A stretch of DNA of 64,000 nucleotides from Theocolax elegans (GCA_026168455.1 CM047431.1:43837466-43901465); one strand, 5' to 3'; numbered from the stretch's first letter, positions 1 through 12,582 are shown. The notes: generated by a model from the letters alone, not told the origin. Made by a program: numbers and translations.

Positions 1-632
1 TAAAAATTACAAAAATATTTTTCTAACCATACTCTACCCTTAATTAAATGTTAAATGAAAGGGTAAATAATGAACTTATTTATTCAATGCTTCGTTTTAA
101 CATATGTTTCAGAGGAACAAAATATTGTCATACAATTTAAGACAAGCAAAAAGGAAAATAATGGAGTATAAAAACCAAATTAAATTGCTTCGGCAAGATA
201 TTTATCGCAAAGAATGCATGGTAAACCATTAATTTTGCAATATTTTATGTAATGTTTAATAAATGTATTATAAATGATTAATCTTTATTTTAATTTTTGT
301 TACAGATATTTGGGTACAAATTTTAATTTTATTTAAGGTCCTACTAAAGTATTTTCTATTGATTTTGTTTTTATCTTATTATAATTATATAATAAAATTA
401 TATATTGTAAAAAATATTGTTTTATAATTTGTAATTCCTATTATATATTAGGCAACAGGATTGATATTAATTTATTAAAAAATATTTTTTATTAATTAAT
501 TTTTCCAATTTAATTTTACAATCGATTAATTATATCACTAGTATTTACTGATAAATCATTCTAAGATAATGTAAGATGTTGCCTCTATTTTATTTATTGA
601 TAATTGTAACTGCAATGATCAATAAATAAACT
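1..632. other. AT-rich intergenic DNA, no gene seen
   Basis: Very AT-rich sequence with scattered homopolymer and TATTTA-type tracts. I see no reading frame with coding character, no RNA gene and no clear repeat. The last bases run into the 274-bp tandem array. Confidence 0.6.
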
Positions 633-1306
633 AGACAGAGAGAGGTTATGTTACGATTCGTATTTTTCTAATTTTTACGATATTTTAACAGAAATTCAAT
701 TTTTGTAATTGTTATTCACTTACAATGATTATTAATAATGTCCCACTACCCTATTTTCAAGCTGTCAATAATTTGAAGAATTGTAATTAAACATATAATG
801 CACCCAAGATTCAGTGTCTGCATAGTACAATCTATTTGAAAGTACGAGGTGCGTGCGGCAGACGGCCCGAATCGGTGCACGCACCTCATATAGAATGCGT
901 CGCTTTAGACTGAGAGAGGTTATGTTTCGATTCGTATTTTTCTAATTTTTACGACATTTTAACAGAAATTCAATTTTTGTAATTGTTATTCACTTACAAT
1001 GATTATTAATAATGTCCCACTACCTTATTTTCAAGCTGTCAATAATTTGAAAAATTGTAATTAAACATATAATACATCCAAGATTCAGTGTCTGCATAGT
1101 ACAATCTATTTGAAAGTACGAGGTGCGTGCGGCAGACGACCCGAATCGGTGCACGCACCTCATATAGAATGCGTCGCTTTAGACTGAGAGAGGTTATGTT
1201 TCGATTCGTATTTTTCTAATTTTTACGACATTTTAACAGAAATTCAATTTTGGTAATTGTTATTCACTTACAATGATTATTAATAATGTCCCTCTACCCT
1301 ATTTTC
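633..1306. repeat. 274-bp tandem repeat, about 2.4 copies
   Basis: The unit beginning near AGAGGTTATGTT recurs at 641, 915 and 1189, an exact spacing of 274 bp. The first two copies are complete and differ at only a few positions. The third stops at about 1306, where the sequence changes abruptly into an inverted-repeat element. Each full unit contains a perfect 11-bp inverted repeat (846-856 with 877-887; 1120-1130 with 1151-1161) around a 20-nt GC-rich loop. This stands out in an otherwise AT-rich unit. It has satellite-like organisation and no coding potential. Confidence 0.9.
846..887. repeat. Hairpin inside tandem unit, copy 1
   Basis: GAGGTGCGTGC at 846-856 is the exact reverse complement of GCACGCACCTC at 877-887, with a 20-nt spacer. 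The second copy, at 1120-1161, keeps the stem and changes one loop base. The function is unknown; a structured transcript or a protein-binding palindrome would both fit. Confidence 0.8.
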
Positions 1307-1312
1307 GATAAT

Positions 1313-1574
1313 CGAAGTGTCTATTCGCAGTTTCGCACTAAATCTACGGAAATATATACAATCAGGGGCATTGGTATACCCTGATTGTAAAATTAAGAAA
1401 TGTACCATCCACTCTCTCCCGCCAAACACCCTATAGCCGGTCTCTTATGTATAGCTTAGAGGTTGTTTTTTCACTTTTGAATTGACATTTTACATAGGCA
1501 CGTTTTTCACGCGACATCTAGTGGCAGTTTCTCGAACTAAAAATTACGTGGATTTAGTGCGAATAGACACTTCG
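1313..1574. mobile_element. Inverted-repeat (MITE-like) element, copy 1
   Basis: The left end (CGAAGTGTCTATTCGC, then CACTAAATCTACG) is mirrored at 1547-1574 (CGTGGATTTAGTGCG, then AATAGACACTTCG). The termini are about 28 bp, and the left arm carries a short internal duplication of AGTTTCGC-like sequence. The interior between about 1380 and 1530 matches, in the opposite orientation, the sequence at 43121-43280, so this is a dispersed family. No target duplication could be fixed with confidence. The open frame crossing it (1482-1712) is treated as fortuitous. Confidence 0.65.
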
Positions 1575-2267
1575 TTAAAATATACTATACTCAATTATAT
1601 ATTTGATGTATTGACGGGTTTAATATTCATACTTTTTCCACAAATATTATTATCCATACATACAATAGCTGAATTCCTTAGTATGTATTTTAAAACAAGT
1701 TCGTCAATGTAGTCGTAGCGTCGACGCAATGTCATGGCGCGTTGACATGTACCCTCGAAAATTATAGATCTAGAATTAAGTGAAGAGAGCCTACTTGGTA
1801 AAATAATAGAATAATTGTGTTACTCTTTAACCATACAAAATCATATTTAGGCGATTTTTTGTAATTTTATAGTAAAATTAACCTTCTTTTCTCAGTATGG
1901 CAAGAATTTTTAAATATAATTTTTTGTTTGCGATAAAACGGTTAAAAAAATATTTAAACATTTGTAATACAATCGCCACAATTTTTATTATACTATCCAG
2001 GCATTTTTTACATTACTCGATAAATATCCCAGCTTTACTGTCTCTCGCAATAAATTTTTTAAGAAAAATTCCTCCGTATATAAATATAAAATTTTTGCGT
2101 AAATAATAATGTTGTAATTTTTAAATATAACTATATAACTATAGTAAAAAAAACTTTTAATAATAATGACTATATTTTATTGTAGATAGAAAGAATATAT
2201 GTCTATTAAAAATGAGTGTATATTATTCAGTAATTGAGTGGCTGCAGAAAGTATGAAATTACTATAA
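1575..2267. other. AT-rich intergenic DNA, no gene seen
   Basis: AT-rich sequence with a few CpG-containing words near 1720-1750. A 69-codon open frame at 1897-2106 is rich in Ile, Phe and Lys, as expected from AT-rich DNA, and has no recognisable domain. I do not call it a gene. Confidence 0.5.
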
Positions 2268-2541
2268 GGAGAGAAATTTTGTATTAAAAATTACAAAATA
2301 TTTTGTAAAAATTACAATAGTTTCTAGTAAATAAACCATACACTGACAAACTAAGAAAATTACTATAGTTTATATTAAAATTTACAAAAGTTATAGTAAA
2401 TATTACAAGAATTATACTAAATTTTATTATGATCATATAGTTTCCAGTAAAAGTTACTATAGTAATTTCCCTAATTTGTCAATCTGTGATTTGTTTACTA
2501 AATACTATTGTCATTTTTAATCTAAATTTTTTCTCAGTGTA
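2268..2541. mobile_element. AT-rich palindromic MITE
   Basis: The arm at about 2271-2375 is the imperfect reverse complement of the arm at about 2450-2537. For example, TGACAAACTAAGAAAATTAC pairs with GTAATTTCCCTAATTTGTCA. The right end reads TTTTTTCTCAGTGTAC, similar in kind to the ends of the elements at 27215 and 37540. A related sequence in the opposite orientation lies near 57800-57871. There is no coding capacity. Confidence 0.6.
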
Positions 2542-5500
2542 CGTTGTATAGAGACAATTTACTACAATTTAAATACCAAATATATAGTAAATATTATAAT
2601 AAATTATTATTAAATTATGGTATAGAACATAGTCAATTTTATAATTTGTTAAGTCTGTCTCTCGATTACTCAATAACATTGTAAGATTTACTACAGATAT
2701 TATTTAATATTTGCTATAAAGTATACTGAAAATTATAATCAAAATATGTTATTACGTTAGTATAAAATATAATTTTTGAATGAACCATTTTTTTAGTATA
2801 AATTTGTTTCGTAGGTTTTCTAGCGATTACTTAAGAGAAAATAATTTATCTTCCAAAATTTTTCTAAAAATACAATAATCCTTGCAATATTTTTAAAAAT
2901 TAATTTGACATCATTAACGTTAAGTCGTAGTTACGTAAAATAAACGTAAAAAAAAGTCAAAAATATTGCAAAATGATAGAGTAAGCAAAAGAGTGTCGAA
3001 AATTGCACCAAAAGTATCAGGCGATGGGGCTTTCAGGGTTAAAAGTGACAAAAAAAGGGAAATTTCCAGCGTGTAAAAGAGCAATACGAATGTAAAAAAA
3101 CTTGCAACTGTATGTTCGATCGTACAGCTCACCGAATCAAAAAGCTTGCGTTCCTGCGTTTTCCGACGAAAAAAAAGGGAAAAAAGGGTAGCTTGTCCCA
3201 TACCTGCAAAAACAATTCACTTGCAAAGAAAAACGATGTGCGTCGGCAAAATGGAGCGCTTGCGCGATCGAAGTAAACTGTGCGTTCGACCCACCAACCG
3301 GTAGGTAGGTAACTACAATGGCTTTTTGCCTCTGTACCTGCATAAACACGATACGTGAACGATGCTTCGGTGAAGCATTGTTTTATGTACCTTTTAAATG
3401 AAAACCCTGGATACACATTTTACCCACAATTTTCACCCTTAATTAATAATAAATAATTATTTCTCGTGCGTGTGGTAACAATACATATATAAATATATTA
3501 TTCTCGTTTACGTACACATGAAATATATTAATTTTAACGGAAGATAAACGAAAAATGCGTTTGGAACATAAAGTAACGAACCTTTGAAAAATAACAATAA
3601 AAAATGTAATATGTTAAAGCCAAATTAAACTTTGGAATGTATTCCGAGCAATCGGTACGATTTAATGTTGAAGGTCAAAAGTTTAAGCGGAAGGCTGAAT
3701 AATCGATCCTCCAATGAACAATTAAAATTCACTTCGGAAACAATAATTTACATGGCTACTCAAAGAACAATAATTGAGGAGTGAATCTTGAATGAAAGTT
3801 TATTTTTCAAATGAATATCCCTATCGAAAGAGAAGAACGATTCTCGCTTGAAACTCCTAATTAAATCTTTAACAAGTGAATTCATCGACGCTCGATGTAG
3901 GATTGGAAACACCTCGTCGTCTTCCTGACGAGGGAGAGGAGGTGAGGGGGATGGGAGGGGATGGGAGAGCAGGAGGAGAGAAAATGAAAAGAGAGAAGGA
4001 GTTAGCACCGATATTTTATCTCGTTGGTATGATCATCAATTTAAAGTTCGTTATACCTCTTTGAACGTGGCGAGCGTCGGTCGATAACGAATTTCCACTT
4101 CCTACCAAAGTGATCGCAACCGAGGGTGGGTGGGAGTGAGGAGTAAAGACGTCATACGAGTGTAGGTGGCACAAACAGTAAAAGAGATTAAACAAAATTG
4201 GAAACGTAGGAAACGAAGGGAACGAGGAGAGAAAAAAAGTGACCATTCAGATTGCACGAGGAAATGAGAAAGTGATGGGATTGAAGGGAATCGGTAATCT
4301 CGGGGGAAAAATGACTCGATAATTAATAATCAAAAGATAGATATCCGTATAGATTTGCAATCGTCAATTTTAACATAATGTCAATGTTTACTTTGTTGAA
4401 ACCGATATTAAACATTTCATACGAGTTGTTACACTAATGGTACAATTGATTTCTCATCGGGTGACTTATATTCCATATATAAGAAAAGTTAACAAAATAT
4501 TTGTAAACGTAATGTGTAAAAATGAGAAAAAAATGAACGACAAAACCGTGAACGCGAGTACAAAACGGAAAAGAATAAAATAGAAAAAGCATAAACAAAA
4601 GGCGAGAAAAAACTGTATATGGGGAAAACCAGAAAAAGTATGAGAGACAAATCAAAGATAAAGAGAGAAAGAGATGAGCGTGTGTGTATACATATATATA
4701 TATATATATATGTATACATATATACATGTACAGAAAAAGGAACAAAAAAAGGTAGGGTAGAAATGGAAAGACCGGAATCGACAGAATTGCGAAGTAGGAA
4801 GCAAAAAAAGGAAAAAGAAAGAGATGGAAAAGCGCGGAGGTGGAGGAGGAGGAGGAGGAGGAGGAGGAGGAGAAGATGGAGGATAGGTAGGGGTTGAGGG
4901 GTTGATTGGTAGGCGGGGATTGGCGCAACGAGAGCGGGTGATTTGAGGTAATCTACCGGTTCTTGTTACCCGTGGACGACGAGTAATAACCGTAATGGAA
5001 GGCTCCCGCGGACGTCGGCGTCATCGAGTGGGGGGTTATGTACCCGTTACTCGAAGCTTCTCCTTTCCTTCTTAAGTCCTTTCGATTCCTCGTCATCAAA
5101 TTCGTTATCCGAGCGTTAATCTAGTGCCGCGCTTGCGGAAATCCGAAAACGGTGAACGCTCTTGGATAATGGCTCGATGCACCCCCAACACCGGAAAGAG
5201 TATAGAGAGCTTTACTTCGGCTCTACTTAAAAACGGATCGAGTTTCGAGCCCGTTTACCTTAGCTGCGCATTTTCAATCTATTGATTAAGACGTCCCTCC
5301 TTACGCCGCATTAAATAAACATCGCATTTTCCTAGTTAGTTCTTTTTAGTTTTACACGGAAGCAATATTTAGGATATCAATAATTATATTATACAATACT
5401 TCTATCCAGATATTTTTTTAGAATATTTACCTCACCCTGTATTATTTTAACCAGTTATTAATAATATCCATTGAGTAAATTGTTTTACAAAAAAAAGAGG

Positions 5501-8500
5501 ATTAAATAAAGGAATGTTTAAGTAAAACCGTATTCAACGATGTCATCCTATCCTTTAAAAATACATCCCTGAAACTTTTTTTTATAAATAAATACTTTTT
5601 GTAGCTTCGTTGACCTTAACGGACCTCAGAAAGAAACGCAGTAGAGAACTTGGTTAAAAAATGTGTCAAGTTTATAACCCATCCTCGTTTTTCCTTACCG
5701 GTGTATACCCTCCCGAACTTTGGATTAAGTTACCATTGGTATTTTCGAGCTGTATATACATGCTCGTGCAAAATTCCTTGCGTTAACTCGTTCGTTTCTA
5801 ATTTTAAACTTGTTCTTATAACAGTTTACTTTACTCGTATTTAAGAAAAAAAAATTCGTTGAATTACTTAGATTTGGATTCATAATGACAGAAGGTAATT
5901 TAAATTAAATTAGCGAATAGTATATAAGAAGAGTTATCAATCGAAAACCAAGTGAAAGTAGGAATGCGGTAAGATGTAAAAAAAAAACAGGGGAGAACGT
6001 TCTCACGCACAAGTCATGCATGTTTCATCGAAACACTTAAACTTTTAGATAATGCAGATAAATCGGTCGAGATAACGGTGTACGTATACACGGCGAAGCA
6101 TAAAAGTCCCTTCGTCACGTAAGCCCTGCACACCGAGGGCCACCACTCTTGCCCGTATTTCATTCAACATTCAATTTCTTCCTTCGCAAGGGCCGAAAAA
6201 GAGAAACAAAGGGAAAGAAAGTACGAGAGAGGGAGAGAGAGAGAAAGTAAGACAGAGATAGGGTTTATCTGTTTTCGAGTAATGCGAAAGAGAATGCGTG
6301 CCAAGATTTTTATTCGCTCGCCCCCGAGGCGTGTAGCGCGAAACTTTTGCCTCTGCCGATCAAATGCTATAGAGGAGGAATACCGGGGGAGAACCCAAAT
6401 ACCGATATACATAGTGTTGCTCGAGAAAGAAACGAATGGAACTCGAGATACGAATTTAATATGCCTTTGGATTGTTCTTATCTCTCGACTATTCGAACGT
6501 GCTGTACACTTTTTTTTTATTCTCATTGTAATGGACGTAAATTGGAATACGCGTGATCGACGTATTATCTACCGTTGCATTATATATACAAATACATATA
6601 TATCTACATACATATACTGTTAAACTTCTTGTATTAGAAATTAGGTGAATGATTAGTTTATCCTTATTGCGGCGTATATTTTAATTTAATAATAATTCTC
6701 TTGGCAACGTAAATTATCAAAAAGTTATATAAAATGACCCAAATTTTAGTCCGTCCAAAAGTTTACTCCGGGACTCTTAATTATTAATTTGTTCTTTGTA
6801 ATATACATGTATAACGACCGCATTATCTCGTTTTAATAATTTAATAATATTTATAACTTTGAGCCGAAAGTCTAAATTGTCTCGAGAATTAGAAAAATTA
6901 ATTAAAAGATTACCGCATCAAAACTATAGTATAACATTTAAGTAACATGAATTTCAATATGGAGATAAATTAGTCCATATAGGGACATGTCAATTAATTA
7001 CACAAATATTTATATACTTACTTGATATCGCACATTGTATTAATAATCCTTGAATTATATATCTCCCCGGTGTATATATTGACTCCTCGAGAAAAAAAGA
7101 GATTGTTTATTTTGCAAGAGTTAAATAAAAAATAATAGGATTAACTCTCGGGTTGGAGTGGAGTTGTCGTATAGAGGAAAAACATCTAGCGTGCACGTTG
7201 AAGAAAATGAGGCAAGTTTCGGCGCTCTCACCGAAAAGTACAAAGTTTCGTTCTACACCTCCCTGTTCTTAGGCTCTCGGTGGCCTAATTAACCCTACTG
7301 AGGCGATAGCGAAACGAGGAAGTCCGTTTTGCGTCATTTAACGCACGATTACGGAAGTGCTCATTGTTGAAATATGCATTTGCGATAAGCTTACGCCTTG
7401 TGTGGCCCCCCTGTCTCTATGTGTGTGTGTGTGTGTGTGGAAGGCCGTGTGTAATTTACTTATTTATGCGGACCGCTTTAATTACAGGACGAACCAAGGG
7501 GGAGGCAGCGCGCGCGTACTTTCTTAAGGCTAACTTTTTAACTGTTTTCACGAGGCACTTTTAAACTTCCCCTTTTGCCGTGTGCTTCCTGCTACTCTCT
7601 CCCTCTCTCCTTTTTTCTTTTCCTCGGGACTTTTTTGCGAGGTTCGGTCACGGCTGTTCTCAAGCGAGTTAAATGAAAGATAAATGTAATTGAAAATTAG
7701 GTAGCCTAAAAGGAGTGCTCTTTTACGCTTTGCTCGCTACCCTTAATTTTTTAACTCAATTGTGAATTTGTAGTTGATAAAAATTGGAACTTCTGCTTCT
7801 TCTTCTTCTCCTTCTCCTTCTTCTTCTTCTTGTTTTTCGAGAACCTGAGAGAAGCGAGCTTAACTTTCGCTGCGATCGCGTATACGGTATTTTAGATGTA
7901 TATATATATATATACATATCCCAGGCGGCTAAATGATATCGATTGATCTAAATAAAACCTTAAACCGAAGCCAGCAACAATGTGAAACTTCTCCTTTAAC
8001 TGGAATAATCCAATAGAACCAAATAGGGTCTCGTTCGATTGGTCTAAAAGAAAACTATTTATAACGCGCATTGAGGCAATGGATGATCTGTGTTTTAAAT
8101 TAATTGACCATTTTGTCAAGCTGATCATTAAAATTAGTATTTACGTAGGTCCGTAGAGAATACGCGAATTTAGCTCATCGAGCAACGAGTACTTTGTTTT
8201 TCCATCTCTTTCCCTCGAATGCCTTACTCGGGAAAAGTCGTAGCCTATTAGCCAAAGAGCCATCACGGCTTATTTATCCAACTCCCGGCAATCCTCTTAA
8301 CCGTCGCGTCTTTTGCAAAGAGGAACGGACAAACCCAGGGGAAAACCGTAGCGATATACACGTGGACTTAAGAACGATTCTCTCGCGATAAACTAAAGAC
8401 TCTTTCCCGACAAATAATTTTTATACACGGGCACGAATTTTACAGAGTATACATTTTAAAAGAAACTACGATCATTTTTTGTCATATAATTTCGCGTCAA

Positions 8501-8610
8501 CAATTTTTTATTTTGGGAAGATTTAGTTTTCAGAATTAACATAATTTTACAGTAATTATAAAGAGCTTAAAAATTTACATTTATTGTAAAATCGCAATTT
8601 ATACTTATAC
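2542..8610. other. Long intergenic or intronic stretch with purine-rich islands
   Basis: I see no supportable gene. The stretch alternates AT-rich DNA with GC- and CpG-richer islands (about 3130-3360, 3880-5240, 6060-6440, 7140-7640, 8160-8400). From about 4200 to 4900 the plus strand is strongly purine-rich and ends in a GGA repeat (about 4837-4872). Microsatellites are TA at 4691-4710, GT at 7420-7439 and CTT at 7791-7832. Near 2650-2690 a GTCTGTCTC/ATTACTCAATAACA motif recurs at 37470-37500 and marks another dispersed AT-rich repeat. Open frames here are low-complexity shadows such as Ser-runs from GGA repeats. Confidence 0.5.
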
Positions 8611-8614
8611 ATCC

Positions 8615-8817
8615 TGTTACGTATGAAAAGGAGAGAAGCGAGAAATAAAAAGGTGGACTGCGGGATTCGACCCCGGGACCTCAGCGTGCGAATCGCGCGC
8701 TCTAACCATCGAGCTACCGTCCACCCGGACAGAGCATCGACGATACGAGCTACACACTTCCTATCTGTCACTTGACTCCTTCTCATATGCCTAAGTCGCT
8801 CGGCGATGTCCGTGACA
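8615..8817 (-). repeat. TRIM LTR (3' LTR on minus strand)
   Basis: A 203-bp terminal repeat with TG...CA ends on the minus strand. It is the same length as the other LTR and differs only near 8624, 8704 and 8707. It contains a tRNA-like segment at 8652-8725. Confidence 0.85.
8652..8725 (-). other. tRNA-like segment in TRIM LTR, copy 1
   Basis: On the minus strand this 74-nt segment has a perfect 7-bp acceptor-like stem (GGTGGAC with GTCCACC), a D-arm GCTC/GAGC, an A-box-like TAGCTCGATGG and a B-box-like GGGTCGAATCC, followed directly by TTTTT, a possible Pol III terminator. The anticodon loop would read TCG. However, the anticodon stem pairs only partly, two extra bases precede the D-arm, and the T-stem has a mismatch. 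I read it as a tRNA-derived promoter or relic and not as a working tRNA. Confidence 0.6.
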
Positions 8818-9080
8818 CCTCCGGCGGCCAAGAGAACGACGTCCTCGTCGTTGAACTTCGGATTAGTTTCCTTTTTTATAGCATTGTGTACTCTTCATTA
8901 CCGACACTCGATTAATTAATTATTTTTACCGCTCGGATCCTCGTGGAACTTCAGACTTCACGGGTCGGAGGGTTATATACTTCATATTCACTTATGACGA
9001 TTAGGTAGGGACTTTCTGCGTTTAAGGCTTTTTATCTTCGGAGACGACATGGTAACGTATCCCATTAGCTGCCACCACTT

Positions 9081-9283
9081 TGTTACGTGTGAAAAGGAGA
9101 GAAGCGAGAAATAAAAAGGTGGACTGCGGGATTCGACCCCGGGACCTCAGCGTGCGAATCGCGCGCTCTGACCGTCGAGCTACCGTCCACCCGGACAGAG
9201 CATCGACGATACGAGCTACACACTTCCTATCTGTCACTTGACTCCTTCTCATATGCCTAAGTCGCTCGGCGATGTCCGTGACA
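9081..9283 (-). repeat. TRIM LTR (5' LTR on minus strand)
   Basis: The partner of the repeat at 8615-8817, of the same 203-bp length. Minus-strand transcription would start in this copy. The internal region begins at 9080 with AAG and then TGGTGGCAGC, a candidate primer binding site. Confidence 0.85.
9118..9191 (-). other. tRNA-like segment in TRIM LTR, copy 2
   Basis: Identical to the segment at 8652-8725 except for two bases in the D-loop region. The acceptor-like stem, the A- and B-box-like words and the trailing T-run are all kept in both LTRs. Confidence 0.6.
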
Positions 9284-9287
9284 ATCC

Positions 9288-12200
9288 ATCGTTTACCTAT
9301 TGATCGTACGCGAGATCAAGAGCGATTTTAAGAAACTACAGGAAAAATAAATATTGAGTGACAGTTAGAAAGTAACAATAGTAAACAAACATGTCGTAAC
9401 TAAGAAAAGTAAATAACAAAAATTATTTACAGGAAAATAAGAGCCGCGTCTATTTGTGACTATCGTAATATTCAACAGATAAAACGGTTTAAATATCAAA
9501 TTTTTTTAAAAGTTACTATTATTAAAATTTTCGGAAATAACTATAGTTTCTGCTAAAAATACCGAAAATTTGTTATTAAAATTTACTCAAGGATTCTTCT
9601 CCGAACCCAAATAAAAAAAAGTACAACTGTTTATATTATACACATTTGTATTATCCTTAAAATGGTACGAATTAACGTTAAAAAAAAAGTGAATCTATTA
9701 TAATTTTGTTTAATAGATAATTTCGTTCGATCCACGCCTCGAATATTTACTCTGAAAGAAAGTGAGTATATCAGAGAGGAGCCGTTTTTCCGCGTGCATG
9801 TAGTTGCTTTCCCACATCATCGATCGGCAGTTTAGCGCTAGTCGCGCCCAGTCCAATAACGCGCTATCTTTCCGCGCATAAATCGCCCGAGCATTGTCTT
9901 GAGCCCCATTATATCCGATTTGCTGGGGCGCAGCTTGCCGATACCTTTCTCCTTTCTCCTTCCTGCTTTTGCTCGTTATATGGCTTTTTTAGAGGACGGA
10001 GGAACGGGCCGGGTTGTATACGCGACTAAAAGAAAAATAAAAGTAATGATATCATAAGCACAATCGAGACATCTATAGAGGAAGATAAATCTCATCGGTA
10101 TTTATCATTGTTAATACGATATTTTTCGTATAAATAATATAATAATTTATATAACATAGTTTTCGACGTGGTAAATGTGTTTAAATTTATTTAAAAAGTG
10201 CGATTATATAATTACGTGACGGTGTGAAATATTTGAAAAGCAAATATTAATGTAAAAATATCGAGGAAAATTGGTTAGAACGAGAAAGGTGCGCAGTATA
10301 TAGTACCATTTTATAATCAGAAGCATCTCGAAGAAAAGACATAAGAAAAGGAGGTGCTCGTCGGTCTCCTTAAAAGCCGCCTTAAGCGTCGGCGATCAAT
10401 CTTGGTTTAATGAACTCTTAATTATTTCGAGGACATACCGCGGTGAGAGAGAAAGACACAGAGCGGAGGGAGAGAAGAGAGAAACTGCCCGTATAATGGA
10501 AGCGCAAAGTGCGCGCGAAAACCCATGGAGAACCCAGTCGGAAAGCTATTAGATAAATACGGGAGGGAAAAAGAGTCGCGTGGAGAGATGGAAACAAGAA
10601 TGAAAGTAAAATCCTGGTGCAACATTAAAATGTGTGTGTAACTTTACATTTCTACAATACTCAAAGAATTTTATTCCAACAACATTTTTATGCTTCTTTA
10701 AAAATAATAAAACTATTATCTCTCATTCTTGAATAATGGATCTTTTTTTTTCTATTATTTTCAATTATATTCAAATTATATTCAAGATTTTCGTATTGAA
10801 TAATCATTCTACGCTCCATTTTGTTTCTTATACATAGTCTTCTCTAATAATCGTAAAATAATTTTTGTATACAATTTGTATCTCATTACAATAAACAATT
10901 AGTTTTTTTAAATAAATAATATTAACGCTAGTAGGTTACTTCCACGAAATGAAATACAAACGTGTAACTTCAATTACAAACAACGGACACGAAGTATTTT
11001 CTACTTTAGTCGTTTTATTCGTTTTTTTCCCCGGTGTTTTCCCTGTGTGAAAAATGTGAAATTTAATGCGTCGATTTTCGTGCACCTTGTTATTTTAACT
11101 GCGCTTTGATGCCTTTTTTTTAAATGTACAACAACTCGCATTAAAACGGTAAAAACTGTTTTCTATCGAATTAAAAAATATTCATTAAATTTGATAGTTT
11201 ACATAAAAGTGTAGCTCAATTTTAAGCGAAATATCGAGAGAATCTATCTTCACAAATGTCAAATGTGAGCACGGATTCGAGTTACATTTTTTTTTGTTTT
11301 ATTCGACTTTTCGAAGGAGAAATACATAGTATATTGGAAATTGCATGTGTGCGTTCGTTTTTACGAACGTGCATGATGCATTTTGAATACAGTCGGGAAA
11401 ATTCGACACGGACAAATATTTTTGAAAAGAATGTAACTTTTTGCTTCTCTTTTATTTATACACACACAGATACTTTTGCAAAGATTCTTTAAAAATGTTA
11501 CAAATGTGTAAATTAGACACATTTAAGTTTAAGTGTTAAATCCTAAAGGTCATTAACGTCGAACAGTTATACTTATACTTTTCGAATATGTATATACGTA
11601 AAAAGAATATATTCGAATTTTTTCGTGGATTACTATTTATATATAGCCAACAATTATCTTAGCACTCAATTATTTTAATAAAGACGTTAAACCAATAGCT
11701 ATTACACTGCTCACGAGAATCACGATATTGTGAATTACGAGATTCATTTATTAACATTGCACTTAATTATCGTTAAAAATAAAAGGAACTTGCAGTGGTC
11801 ATTTGTACGTTACTATAAAAAAACATTGCCTCGCGAGTACGTATACAACACCGAGATAAAAATTGTATATGGATTAAAAATAGTTCTCGAATCAATACTC
11901 AAGCACGAAACACAAATTTGTTTATTCGAGTTGCTTACACTTTATAAATAGAAATAAAAAACGAAGTGCGGTTAAAAATATGAGATTAATGGCATCTTAC
12001 GAATGTCAAAGCTGATCAATATCTAAAGAGAATGTGTAAAAAAGCATTGTAAACAAGCTAGGAGTAACAAAAGTCGATGGTAAAGTAGACTTATGTATGT
12101 GCTATATAGTTCACTTCTAGAACAGGGGGGTGGGAAATCTTCAAAGCTTTTATACTTCAAACTTGGCAGCGAAACATAAGTTCAACTCGAAAAACGAGGA

Positions 12201-12445
12201 AAAAAAAGGAATGAAAAAGAAAAAAAGTCAAGAGGTAAAACAAGTTTTGAGAGATTTTATATCCTTGTTCCCGTTCCCATAAAACCCATAAAAAAAAAGT
12301 TTAAAGAGTTAATCTATAAAGGTTACACGGTAAACAAAAAAGTATTTAACTCCTTTCGATTTTCTTTATCGTTATTATATTAAATTAACTTCTGCGTGTC
12401 AAAAGTGAAATTCACTTTCTAAATATGAATTAGTGAATAATCAAT
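9288..12445. other. Intergenic DNA, no gene seen
   Basis: Mostly AT-rich, with GC-richer islands at about 9770-10010 and 10310-10620. The island at 9770-10010 is unusually rich in CpG and free of simple repeats, so it could be a conserved regulatory block. Open frames such as 11256-11492 and 11730-11951 lack any domain or splice context. Confidence 0.5.
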
Positions 12446-12582
12446 AAAAAAATAGCGATAAGTCGGTCACTATCACAAAATAGTGAATAGTTACTAATTC
12501 AATTAATCAATATATGCTATTTTCATATTGAGTATTCATACTAATTTGGTAACAGTGACCGACTTATCACTTTTTCATTTTT
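12446..12582. mobile_element. Small palindromic element
   Basis: GATAAGTCGGTCACT (12457-12471) is mirrored exactly by AGTGACCGACTTATC (12554-12568). Imperfect pairing continues on both sides, so the whole 137 bp can fold on itself. This is MITE-like. The ends are not sharply defined and no target duplication is resolved. Confidence 0.6.

Larger units (their letters stand above)
8615..9283 (-). mobile_element. TRIM-like miniature LTR retroelement
   Basis: Two direct repeats of 203 bp (8615-8817 and 9081-9283) differ at three positions and enclose 263 bp of non-coding sequence. Read on the minus strand each repeat starts TGTCACGGAC and ends CGTAACA, the TG...CA form of LTRs. The host bases ATCC lie immediately outside both ends (8611-8614 and 9284-9287), a 4-bp target duplication typical of LTR integrase. 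On the minus strand a TGG-initial possible primer binding site lies 3 nt inside the first LTR, and a short GGAGG purine tract precedes the second. No gag or pol is present, so mobilisation would need enzymes from another element. The LTRs include a tRNA-like segment. The near identity of the LTRs implies a recent insertion. Confidence 0.85.

Noticed and set aside
4434..4928. 164-codon minus-strand frame with Ser runs and a signal-like Phe/Leu region
   Set aside because: It is the complement of GGA and GA repeats and a TA microsatellite; the composition comes from simple sequence and there is no domain.
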